Below, piece after piece: positions 6,238 to 12,934 of a stretch of 19,979 nt of DNA. A model generated the notes under the pieces. It searched no databases and was not told where the DNA came from. It saw only the letters and a program-made list of their open reading frames with translations. Numbering within the stretch: position 1 is the stretch's first letter; each line of letters begins with the position of its first letter. The stretch lies in the NCBI GenBank assembly GCA_026770585.1, contig MU647604.1, positions 47,520 to 67,498 of the forward strand, given 5' to 3'. Made by a program: the position numbers and the translations under genes. Source of the DNA: Baffinella frigidus. Taxonomy: Eukaryota; Cryptophyceae; Cryptomonadales; Baffinellaceae.

Positions 6238-7729
6238 CTAAATCGGGGTGCGGTCCAGGATCATCCGAACCACCTGTTGGTTGGTGTTGGGTTTAGGGTG
6301 TAAGGTTGAGGTCGCCCCCCTCACTTCCAGCTCCAACCCGATCGGCAGTTGGCAGGATAGGGCAGCAGTTAGGACGGCAGTTGGCAGGATAGGACAGCAG
6401 TTAGGACGGCAGTTGGCAGGATAGGGAACCACCTCCACGTCCAGCGCAAACAGCTGCGACCCCACCCCGAGCCGCGGGTGCTGCCCCATCGCAAACGCCG
6501 CGCCCCTTTCCTGCGTTTCCCACCAGGCACGCCCCCACGCGACGGAATGCACAGTTTTCCCAAAGCTGTGCATTCCGACCTGGATGGTGCGGATGAGCGC
6601 TCCGGTGGAAGTCTCCCACACCTGATCAGGAAGGTAGATATAAGGCTACCTGGAAAGGGGAATTCAAACCCCTACGGCGCAAGGCCGGTCCACTAGAACC
6701 ATCTCGGTGATGAGGTGGATCCGGACCAGTTGGTTGTCAATGAAGAACTCTCTCTCTCCCACACCTGAGAGTTAGAGGGCGCAAGAGTTTGAGGGAGGAA
6801 GGGTGGAGGGTTGGAAGGAGGGATGGTTGGAGGAACACCTTGCAGGTGCCGTCGTGGCTGCCCGAAGCGAGCTTGCTCCCGTCCAGCGAGAAGGAGACGG
6901 AGGAGACGTAATCGAGTCCGAGGAAACACACCCGCACTGTTCCCGAATCTGCCTCGATCAAGTTCACGACGCGTGCGTCGCTGGTACTGTTGGTTGCGAT
7001 AGATTTTCCGTCCGGCGAAAACACCGCAAACGCGCGCCCCTCCATGCTCCTGATCATCTCGCCGCTGTCCACGTCCCACAAACGCATCTCGCCTGATGCA
7101 GTCAAGAGCTTGCGACTGTCTGTAGGGCAAAATTGCACGCCGTACACAGACCCGTGGTGCGCTGGAAGCCACAAACTCCTCAGAAGCAGGACCCCCTTCG
7201 TCGTGGACGACACCCGCATGGATCCATCGACGCTCCCGCACGCTAGCCGTGCCCCATCTTCTGAGAAGGACACCGCCGAGACCCTGGGAAACTGTCCCTG
7301 CATGCGACCAACGGCCTTTCCTGTCTGAGCATCCCACAGGATCACAGCGCCGTCCAAACTTCCCGTGGCGAGCCTTCGTCCGCAAGGGGAGAAGACCACC
7401 GCACGTAGCCCTGCCGTGTGGGCTACCACCGGGCATCCGTCCTGTAAGAATCGGTGGCCAGACTGGAGCAAAATGCAGATGCACCCACCAGTTCCGTCGT
7501 GCTTGGCTCCGACCGTGTGCACCGCTCCGCTCTTTGCGTCCCAGAGCGTCCAGCTCTGCTCGCCCCACCCCACGCTCGCCACGAACGTGCCGCCTGGTGA
7601 AATCGTCACAGCTGGGCGCGAGTCTTCCCCATACCTCCCACCATTGTGAGCGTGCACGCTCCACTTCACCTCCCCGGTCGCCTCGTTCACCAGCATCACC
7701 CGCCCACCGCCAACACCAAGAACCAGCAT
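6238..7729 (-). CDS. WD40-repeat protein, three or more exons
   Basis: WD40 repeats form beta-propeller interaction scaffolds; the partner is unknown. Inferred exons: 7729-6839, 6621-6433 and 6273-6238, introns 6838-6622 (donor AAG|GTGTTC, acceptor CTGATCAG|) and 6432-6274 (GAG|GTGGTT, CCAACAG|), all phase 0, giving about 371 residues. Repeats begin near residues 37, 104, 148, 192, 231 and 273, with signatures such as VVFSPCGRRLATGSLDGAV then ILWDAQTG, FAVFSPDGKSIATNS, and SFSLDGSKLASGSHDGTCK joined across the first intron to VWETSTGALIRTIQ. Repeat 3 has SMRVSSTTKG where W-D is usual. A tail (VHSVAW...AFAMGQHPRLG) ends VVRMILDRTPI. ATG 7729 is the first ATG after an in-frame stop (7756-7754); a GTG lies at 7741. 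Upstream exons are possible. It is divergent from the ankyrin gene. Confidence 0.8.
6344..6427. repeat. 32-bp tandem repeat inside a WD40 intron
   Basis: Units start at 6344, 6376 and 6408, each GGCAGTTGGCAGGATAGG then RCAGCAGTTAGGAC; the third is partial. They fall in the last intron, which is 159 bp (divisible by three) and free of stops in the exon frame, so retention would add 53 codons without a frameshift. Confidence 0.85.
6693..6764 (-). other. Possible alternative terminal exon or decoy acceptor of the WD40 gene
   Basis: Inside the first recognised intron, CTCTAACTCTCAG|GTGTGGGAGA at 6764 repeats the ten bases that start the real exon at 6621 (CAG|GTGTGGGAGA). Splicing here adds 23 residues (VWERESS...) and then a TAG. 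After the GA run another frame reads REFFIDNQLVRIHLITEM, more protein-like and in frame if the GA run were two bases shorter or an AG within it were used. It could be an alternative 3' end or a relic of duplication. Confidence 0.35.
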
Positions 7730-7740
7730 GCGCCCCAACA

Positions 7741-7930
7741 CACACGGATGACTCTAGTCTTGCCGTACAGGGCAGCAGGGCAGCAGGACGGCCGGAGTAC
7801 GGTTGGGGTCGTGAATCTGCCAGTCTCTCTTACACACGGATGAATCTAGTCTTGCCGCACAGGGCAGCAGGGCAGCAGGACGGCCGGAGCGAGGAAGGTA
7901 CGGTTCGGGTCGTCGTGAATTGACCAGTCT
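7741..7930. repeat. 92-bp tandem duplication in the divergent intergenic region
   Basis: CACACGGATGAMTCTAGTCT then TGCCG.ACAGGGCAGCAGGGC starts at 7741 and again at 7833, each followed by ACGGCCGGAG, GGTACGGTT.GGGTCGT and CCAGTCTC. It lies between the 5' ends of the WD40 and ankyrin genes and may include promoter or 5' UTR sequence of either. An inner GGCAGCA repeat is present in each unit. Confidence 0.85.
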
Positions 7931-7986
7931 CCCCATCGATTTCGATTTTATGAGATTTTTTTTTGAGAAAATCGAAATCGATGGGG
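7931..7986. repeat. Perfect 19-bp hairpin between divergent genes
   Basis: CCCCATCGATTTCGATTTT (7931-7949) and its exact complement (7968-7986) are separated by an 18-base T-rich loop. It follows the second unit of the 92-bp duplication. It could be a small fold-back element or a structural boundary between the two promoters; the sequence does not decide. Confidence 0.85.
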
Positions 7987-8111
7987 GCCTCCCGTACCCT
8001 CCCAGAGTGACGGGATCATCTCCACCGAAACTTCGCATCCCCACGGTGGTCTACCCACGAGAATTCTCACTTGGTGTTGGCTGAGGATAGCGTGGTGGTC
8101 CAGACAAAGGG

Positions 8112-11042
8112 ATGCGCCCGCCCCCGGCGCTCCTGTGGCAGGCAGCGTGCAATGGCTTCTCGCCTAAGGTGCAGCGCCTTCTCGAAGAAGGCGCAGTGGT
8201 CGACGCGAAATGCGAAGGTGGGTGGACAGCACTGTTTGGTGCAATCCTCTCGGGACACTATTTCACCGTGAAGCTGCTGCTCGACAAGGGCGCGGATTTC
8301 AATTTCAAGACGGTCCTCGGGGCCACGCCTCTCCACGCAGCCGCCAACGGAGGGCACCACGCGATCATCTCGATGCTTCTCGACAAGGGCGCCTACGTTA
8401 ACGCCGAGACGAACGGCCTCCAAACCCCCCTGCATGGCGCTGCAGGTGTGCACCCCCGCCGAGGCTGAGTCTGAGCAGGGGGGTGCCAAGAGAGGTCATG
8501 TGCACTCTCCAAAATAAATTATCGTCTACTCGGTGACTAATCTTTGGATGGCGTTGCAGTTGGGGGGCACGACGCGGCCGTGAAGCTGCTTCTCGAACGG
8601 GGGGCGCGCGCCCACACCCGGACCCACGACGGGTACACAAAGAGCCCTTAGTTCTAATAAAGGCCACATAACTAATTTGTGTCAATAAAGGCCACCTACC
8701 TAATTCAAGTCCACCTACTTAATTTAGCTAGGGGCGAACTGATTTAGATAGGTCACCGCGCTAAATGAAACACCTTCCAAAACCGCCCTGCGTGGCTTGT
8801 CAAGACATGCGTTACGACAAGCATGCCCTGCCACGCCTTGAACCTCTGCGACTCGCTCTGCTTGCGTCCAGCTGTCAGGACGCACTTGTCCAGGGAAATC
8901 TATTTTTCTTTCATTTCCTGGCAACGAAAGTTACTACGCAATTCGTTCTTATTAGTAATATTAAGGCTTTTGTGTAGTAATTATCGTTACCAGGAAATGA
9001 AAGAAAAGTAGGTTTCCCCGGATAAGCACCGCGCGCGCCCCTCTCTCGGCGCTCCTGCTCAGACACACCGGCTGTGGGGGCGAGGCAGAGTTGGTTTTGA
9101 GCACCCGGATAACGGTCTGTCTCAGGTACACGCCCCTGCATCACGCGTGTGAGGGGGGGCACATCATCATCGCGCGGATGCTTCTGGACAAGGCACGCCC
9201 TCAACCCCACACCCTAAACACATAAACCCTACACTTTACACCCTACACCCTACACCCTACACTCTACACCCTACACCCTACACCCTACACCCTACACCCT
9301 ACAACCTACACCCTGCACCCTACACCCTACACCCTACAACCTACAACACCCTACACCCCAAACCCCAAACCCTACACACAAAACCCTCGACGCAACCCCG
9401 TAACCACAAGTTCTGAACCCTAAACCCTAAACCCCTGAACCCTGAACCAGGGCGCTCAAGTCAACCTCAAAGCAAAGATCAGGAGCACCCACAACGGGTG
9501 CACCCCTATCCATGGCTAAACCCTAAACCCTAAACCCTAAACCCTAAACCCTAAACCCTAAACCCTTGACCATAGACCCTGAACCCTGAACCCTGAACCC
9601 TGAACCCTGAACCCTTAACACTCAACCCTGAACCCTGAACCCTAAACCCTAACCCCTAAACCCTAAACCCTAAACCTTATACTCTAAATCCTAAACCCTA
9701 AACCCTGAACCCTAAACCCTAGGTACACGCCGCTGCATTGCGCGAGCGAGGAAGGGCACGACGACATCGTTCAAGTGCTTCTTGACCAGGCAAGCCCTAA
9801 ACCCTAAACCCTCAACCCACATCTCTAAACCCTAAACCCTAAACCCTAAACCCTAAACCCTCAAACCTAAAACCCTGAAACCCTCAACCCCTCAACCCCC
9901 AAACCCCTGAATCCCCAAACCCCTAAACCACTAAACCCTTGACCAGGGTGCAGACACCAAACTCAAGACGACGTCCGGGTAGCGACCCCCCCCCCCGAAA
10001 TCGTGTCTGAAGAAATTGTGTAAAGTCACTCCGGCTATGCCTAACTGGGACTTATTCCAAAATCGTGCCTTTGAAGGGGAAGCCCCTGTGACCAAGTGTT
10101 ACGCACCGCGCTACACGCCAGCGTTTCTCCCTTTTAATAACGGCCTCTCTCTCTCTCTCTCTCTCTCTGTTGGTATTGATGACGCCCTCTCTCTCTCCCT
10201 CTCTCTCTCTTTTGGTATTAATAAAGGTCTCTCTTTATGTTGGCATCAATAACGGTGTCCCTGGCCACTTATGGCGACAAGTGGACCGCGCTAAGTGAAC
10301 CACTCTCACCCGCGCTGAACGGCGAAGAGCTTGGCCTCGCAGGAGGGGCACGACTCGATCGCGCGAAACGCACTGTTTAGGCAAGAGCATTTTCATTATT
10401 GTTTTTACGGATCGAAACCAACATGGCCAACATGCATTCCCTTCGTGGAGGCCTTGTAAGACTAGGACCCAAACGCATCCATCACGATCCCAGGTACACG
10501 GCGAGGTGCCTTGCGTCGCAGGAGGGGCACGAGTCGATCGTGCAGATGTAATCCCTACACCCCACACGCTGAACCCTCAACACTAGATCCTAAACTCTAA
10601 ACCCTACACCCTGAACCCCAAACAATAAACCCTAAACCCTAAACACCAAACAATAATCACCAAACAATAAGCCCCAAACCCCAAACCACAAACCCCAAAC
10701 CCCAAACCCCAAACCCCAATCCCCAAACCCCAACCCCCAAAAATCAAACACCAAAAATCAAACCCCAAACCCTGCACCCCAAACTTTATATCAGGCTGCT
10801 GGACCATGACGAATCCCTGGACCTTGAGAAGGAGCTCAAGGCCTACACCCTAAACCCCAAACCCCAAACCCTATACCATAAACCCTAAACCCTAAACCCT
10901 AAACCCCAAAACCTGTACCCTAAACCCTTAACCCTAAACCCTAAACCCTAAACCCTAAACCACAAACCCTAAACCCCAAACCCCAAACCCTAAATTTTAA
11001 ACCCAAAACCCTAAACAAAATCAGGCCGCCAAAATGGAAGCA
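8112..11042 (+). CDS. Ankyrin-repeat protein gene, at least nine exons, heptamer-filled introns
   Basis: Ankyrin repeats are protein-binding scaffolds; partner unknown. Exons: 8112-8445, 8560-8632, 9126-9192, 9451-9497, 9723-9789, 9947-9978, 10494-10547, 10795-10840 and 11025-11042 or beyond. The first eight give exactly 240 codons without a stop. Exon 1 holds about three and a half repeats (ATPLHAAANGGHHAIISMLL). Joins restore motifs: LHGAA|VGGHDAAVKLLLERG, HDG|YTPLHHACEGGH, LLDK|GAQVNLK, HNG|YTPLHCASEEGH, LLDQ|GADTKLK, SG|YTARCLASQEGH, VQM|LLDHDESLDLEKELK, ELK|AAKMEA. Intron 1 has a CTAAT branch-like word and GCGTTGCAG. Donors of introns 3, 5 and 8 appear to be GC. ATG 8112 is the first in frame. 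The 3' end is unclear: a family B element begins in exon 9, so the gene may be broken there. Exons 1-6 are the most secure. Confidence 0.8.
8656..8730 (+). repeat. 28-bp tandem repeat in ankyrin intron 2
   Basis: AATAAAGGCCAC then NTANCTAATT starts at 8656 and 8684, with a decayed third unit (GTCCACCTACTTAATT) from about 8709. Confidence 0.7.
8891..9020. mobile_element. ~130-bp fold-back element in ankyrin intron 2
   Basis: The left arm GGGAAATCTATTTTTCTTTC then ATTTCCTGGCAACG..AGTTACTAC pairs with the right arm GTAGTAATTATCGTTACCAG then GAAATGAAAGAAAAGTAGGT and TTCCC. Arms are about 48 bp and some 85% complementary, with a loop of about 30 bp. No coding sequence. It sits wholly inside the 493-bp intron 2, so splicing would remove it. 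Confidence 0.8.
9193..9946 (+). repeat. CCCTACA/CCCTAAA/CCCTGAA arrays forming ankyrin introns 3-5
   Basis: Between exons at 9451-9497 and 9723-9789 this interval is nearly all heptamer. About 9229-9355 is CCCTACA, 9412-9450 mixed, 9516-9570 nearly perfect CCCTAAA, 9580-9640 CCCTGAA, 9640-9720 CCCTAAA, and 9794-9945 CCCTAAA decaying to CCCCTAA forms. The ankyrin exons lie between arrays of the same polarity. Acceptors: CCCTGAACCAG| (9450), CCCTAG| (9722) and CCCTTGACCAG| (9946). Confidence 0.9.
10022..10050 (+). mobile_element. Family F terminus (diverged, solo)
   Basis: AAAGTCACTCCGGCTATGCC then TAACTGGGA, related to the arms at 11239-11309. It lies in ankyrin intron 6. Confidence 0.5.
10143..10262 (-). 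repeat. CT microsatellites interleaved with family E ends
   Basis: (CT)n tracts at 10143-10168 and 10188-10210 alternate with TTGGTATTGATGACG, TTGGTATTAATAAAGGTCTC and TTGGCATCAATAACGGTGTC. These are three tandem, diverged copies of the family E terminal word. All lie in ankyrin intron 6. Confidence 0.6.
10316..10370 (+). pseudogene. Decayed duplicate of ankyrin exon 7
   Basis: GAACGGCGAAGAGCTTGGCC then TCGCAGGAGGGGCACGACTC and GATCG aligns with 10496-10545 at about 80%, but the leading CAG|GTACAC acceptor junction is lost (CGCTGAAC instead) and the ankyrin reading soon ends in a stop. It is a leftover of local exon duplication within intron 6. Confidence 0.65.
10548..11024 (+). repeat. CCCTAAA/CCCCAAA arrays forming ankyrin introns 7 and 8
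   Basis: 10555-10790 is CCCTAAA changing to CCCCAAA and CACCAAA; 10842-11018 is CCCTAAA with CCCCAAA. The 46-bp exon 8 (10795-10840) is the only non-repeat DNA between them, apart from TTTATATCAG and AAACAAAATCAG just before the two acceptors. Confidence 0.85.
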
Positions 11043-11152
11043 GAGCTCGCTCATAAGAATGCGCCCCCCCCTAGGTCCCTAAAGTAGGCCTATACCTAGG
11101 GCCCTACGGTGGTCCTGTGTGTGTGTGTGTGTGGATCCTGGTGAGCGAGTCA
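11043..11152. mobile_element. Family B element, diverged copy B3, inside the ankyrin gene
   Basis: The left end AGCTCGCTCATAAGAATGCG then CCCCCC and the core GTAGGCCTATACCTAGGGCC then CTACGGTGGTCC are clear. The right end is GGTGAGCGAGTCAC. A (GT)8 tract at 11115-11132 sits where the other copies have a G-rich right arm. It follows directly on ankyrin exon 9. Confidence 0.7.
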
Positions 11153-11175
11153 CTTCCGTACACTGATGCTGCAGG

Positions 11176-11238
11176 ACAAGCAATCAAAACAGAGCTCGAG
11201 ACGTCCCTTCTAGATGATGGTGCCAAGAAATTACACTG
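11176..11238 (+). other. Possible further ankyrin-gene exon after the insertion
   Basis: GATGCTGCAG| at 11166-11175 could be an acceptor. The open frame after it reads QAIKTELETSLLDDGAKK, which resembles the end of an ankyrin repeat. CAGAGCTCG occurs both at the left edge of B3 (11041-11049) and here (11190-11198). The element F palindrome starts at 11239 and ends the coding signal. Phase with exon 9 is not resolved. Confidence 0.3.
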
Positions 11239-11345
11239 CCAAAGTCACTCCGGTCATCCTACACGGGACTGGTATGCAGTCACGTGTAGGATGACTGGAG
11301 TGACTTTGGGAATTTAGTCCCGTATAGGGTAACCGGAGTGACTTG
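11239..11345. mobile_element. Family F palindrome with a third arm
   Basis: CCAAAGTCACTCCGGTCATC then CTACACG (11239-11265) is inverted at 11283-11309 with one mismatch, around a short loop. A third, weaker inverted arm follows (TCCCGTATAGGGTAACCGGA then GTGACTTG, about 11318-11345). Solo relatives are at 4397 and 10022. Confidence 0.75.
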
Positions 11346-11436
11346 ACCAGACTGACGATTCTGGGCTGGAAGACGTTATTCTCAGGACACGTCACTTGTA
11401 GACACGTCCCATGTGTGCATCCACGTAAGAGATGTA

Positions 11437-11560
11437 TCCACTTAAGGGACGGGACATCCCTTAAGTGGCAAGGGGGTCGACACTCACCCCCGACAGGTCC
11501 TAGGCAGGTCCTAGGGCCCTACGGTAGGACGTATGAGTCTACTGGCCACTCAAGGGATAG
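11437..11560. mobile_element. Family A element, copy A2, with an extra inverted end
   Basis: The element runs from CATCCCTTAAGTGGCAAG (11455) to CTACTGGCCACTCAAGG then GATAG (11560), with the shared block TCCTAGGCAGGTCCTAGGGC then CCTACGGTAGGACGTATGAG. Just left is an additional inverted end (CCACTTAAGGGAC, 11439-11451), making CCACTTAAGGGA/TCCCTTAAGTGG a hairpin. The internal hairpin is weak here (GGGGGT..ACCCCC). Confidence 0.75.
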
Positions 11561-11697
11561 ACACAGTAACGTGTCCCCAGAATTCTGACGCCGGAGGGAG
11601 GGAGAGAGGGAGCCGCTGCCGAGTGAGGACGTCATTCAACTTTAAAGGATTTTAAAAACTTTCGCCTGAATCCTAAGGGAACTGGACTTTTAAAATA

Positions 11698-11732
11698 AAA
11701 AAGCTGGGACCGGATTTCCGGTCCTGGCTTTT
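11698..11732. repeat. GC-rich hairpin
   Basis: AAAAGCTGGGACCGG, ATTT, CCGGTCCTGGCTTTT: 15-base arms with two mismatches. The flanks (11565-11697) have no recognised content. It resembles a terminator by shape, but the eukaryotic context argues against that role. Confidence 0.6.
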
Positions 11733-11758
11733 AAACGAACCCCCGGGTGCCTCGACAG

Positions 11759-11909
11759 CGGGAGGGGGGGGGGAGAGGAGGTGGGAGAGGGAGAGCGAGA
11801 CCTCTATACTTACCAGCATAAAGAGAGAGCAAGACCTCCAGACGTGCACACTTCCAGTCACCACTTCAATAAAGTCGCTTCTCTCTGAGACAGTCAGCTC
11901 TCTCTCTCC
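11759..11909 (+). mobile_element. Family E element, long copy 1
   Basis: A G-run, GAGGAGGTGGGAGAGGGAG, then GCGAGACCTCTATACTTACC, AGCATAAAGAGAGAGC, AGACGTGCACACTTCCAGTC and ACCACTTCAATAAAGTCGC, ending CAGTCAGCTCTCTCTC. It aligns along its whole length with 12446-12600. No coding sequence. The class (SINE, MITE or other) is unclear because no TIR or Pol III box was identified. Confidence 0.75.
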
Positions 11910-12030
11910 TGCAGGGGTACCTCGCTCATAAGAACCCCCCCCCCCCTAGGACCCTACAGTAGGCCTATGCCTAGGACCCCACGGTGGTCCTGGTGGGTGC
12001 GCAGTTTCTTATGAGCGAGGTACCCCTGCA
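11910..12030. mobile_element. Family B element, intact copy B4
   Basis: TGCAGGGGTACCTCGCTCAT... and ...TTATGAGCGAGGTACCCCTGCA are perfect inverted ends. The core is CAGTAGGCCTATGCCTAGGA then CCCCACGGTGGTCC. This copy shows that the full terminal repeat starts CAGGGGTACC; the outer TGCA on each side may be a target duplication or an extension of the repeat. Confidence 0.9.
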
Positions 12031-12048
12031 CAGCTGCAGGAGAAAGCA

Positions 12049-12158
12049 TGGACCACTTCGCGAAACAGCCGCCCCCAAGGACTCTAAAGTAGGCCTATGC
12101 CCAGGGCCCTGTGGTGGTCGCAGGAGGGGGGGGTAGTTTCTTATGAGCGAGGTACCTC
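12049..12158. mobile_element. Family B element, copy B5 with decayed left end
   Basis: The right end TTTCTTATGAGCGAGGTACC and core AAGTAGGCCTATGCCCAGGG then CCCTGTGGTGGTC are clear. The left end is altered (GACCACTTCGCGAAACAG). It lies 19 bp after B4 in the same orientation. A partial family E 3' part follows at about 12205-12255 (AATAAAGTCACATATCCCCG). Confidence 0.75.
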
Positions 12159-12284
12159 TGTACCGTTGCAAACTGAAGTAGCAAAGCGTACAAGGGCCCC
12201 GCGGAGATGGTGCGTTTAATAAAGTCACATATCCCCGATACACTCGGCCCTCTGCTACAGCTGCGATCACTTTCATCTCGGAAG

Positions 12285-12404
12285 ATAACTGATTCAGTGC
12301 CTTTTCAATAGGAGGCTGGATAGGAGAAATTAGTTAGGGCATAGTAAATTTAACGAGGCCTCCTAATTAAAGGGAAAACGCTAATAGGGAACTGATTCAG
12401 TTAT
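12285..12404. mobile_element. 120-bp fold-back element
   Basis: The ends ATAACTGATTCAGT and ACTGATTCAGTTAT are inverted with one mismatch. Inside, TAGGAGGC (12311-12318) pairs with GCCTCCTA. The arms otherwise differ by indels. AT-rich interior, no coding sequence. Confidence 0.65.
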
Positions 12405-12445
12405 TTTTCGAGATGGACTTTGTCCCCATGCCGCTCCCCTCCTGG

Positions 12446-12600
12446 GAGAAGGGGGGGGGGGGGGAGGAGGTGGGAGAGGGAGCGAGGCCTTTATAACTAC
12501 CAGCCTAAAGAGAGAGCGAGACCTTCAGACGTGCGCACTTCCAGTCACCACTTCAATCAAGTCACATCTCCCCGATACAGGCAGCTCTCTCCCCTCCGCC
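12446..12600 (+). mobile_element. Family E element, long copy 2
   Basis: It aligns with 11759-11909 at about 80-85%: a run of 14 G, GAGGAGGTGGGAGAGGGAGC, GAGGCCTTTATAACTACCAG, CCTAAAGAGAGAGCGAGACC, and CACTTCCAGTCACCACTTCA then ATCAAGTCAC. Family A copy A3 begins 5 bp later. Confidence 0.75.
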
Positions 12601-12604
12601 ATCA

Positions 12605-12711
12605 GCTATCCCTTAAGTGACCAACGGGTGAATATTCACCCTAACTCGCCATAGGCAGATCCTAGGGCCCTACGGTAGGGCGTATGATCCTACTGGTCAC
12701 TTAAGGGATAG
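12605..12711. mobile_element. Family A element, copy A3 (best preserved ends)
   Basis: CTATCCCTTAAGTGACCA and TGGTCACTTAAGGGATAG are perfect inverted ends. The internal hairpin GGGTGAATATTCACCC is a 16-base perfect palindrome, different in sequence from that of A1 but at the same place. The shared block GGCAGATCCTAGGGCCCTAC then GGTAGGGCGTATGA follows. Confidence 0.9.
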
Positions 12712-12714
12712 GAG

Positions 12715-12905
12715 AGAGCAGCGATGACTTGGCGGCCGCGCCCCCAGACGCAGCGCGCTTCGCCGCGTTGAACGCCCCCACCAGCACTGACACCTGCCAC
12801 CGCGCGTCAAACATCACGGGGCGCCACTTGGCGCACCCGCGCCACCCCCACGGACCCGATCGAGAGAAAAGTCGAGCGGCCCAGATGTGAGAAATCAGCA
12901 TTGTC
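12715..12905 (-). pseudogene. Coding-like fragment (ARWQVSVLVGAFNAAKRAA)
   Basis: A GC-rich, GC3-rich open stretch on the minus strand, unlike its AT-richer neighbours, reads ...MFDARWQVSVLVGAFNAAKR... No family was recognised. Part of it recurs at 13270-13315 (GCGTTGAACGCCCCC.CCA.C then ACTGACACC.GCCACCGCGCG) and, more decayed, at about 13020-13070, with no long shared frame. It may be an exon fragment spread with local duplication. Element A3 borders it directly. Confidence 0.35.
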
Positions 12906-12934
12906 AAGGGGATCCAGTAGAGAGTCCTTGGAGC

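Noticed and set aside
6640-6690. tRNA-like T-arm (AGGGGTTTGAATTCCCCT on the minus strand)
   Set aside because: No matching acceptor stem, D-arm or anticodon arm could be found around it, and it lies in the WD40 intron.
6693-7745. 350-codon open frame overlapping the WD40 exon in another frame
   Set aside because: It is a GC-rich shadow frame. The WD40 motifs lie only in the frame used for the 7729-6839 exon; just its last 23 codons matter, as a possible alternative exon.
9196-9380. CRISPR-like array
   Set aside because: The units are contiguous 7-mers without unique spacers.
11698-11732. Rho-independent terminator
   Set aside because: The hairpin shape fits, but the window is eukaryotic and no gene ends next to it.
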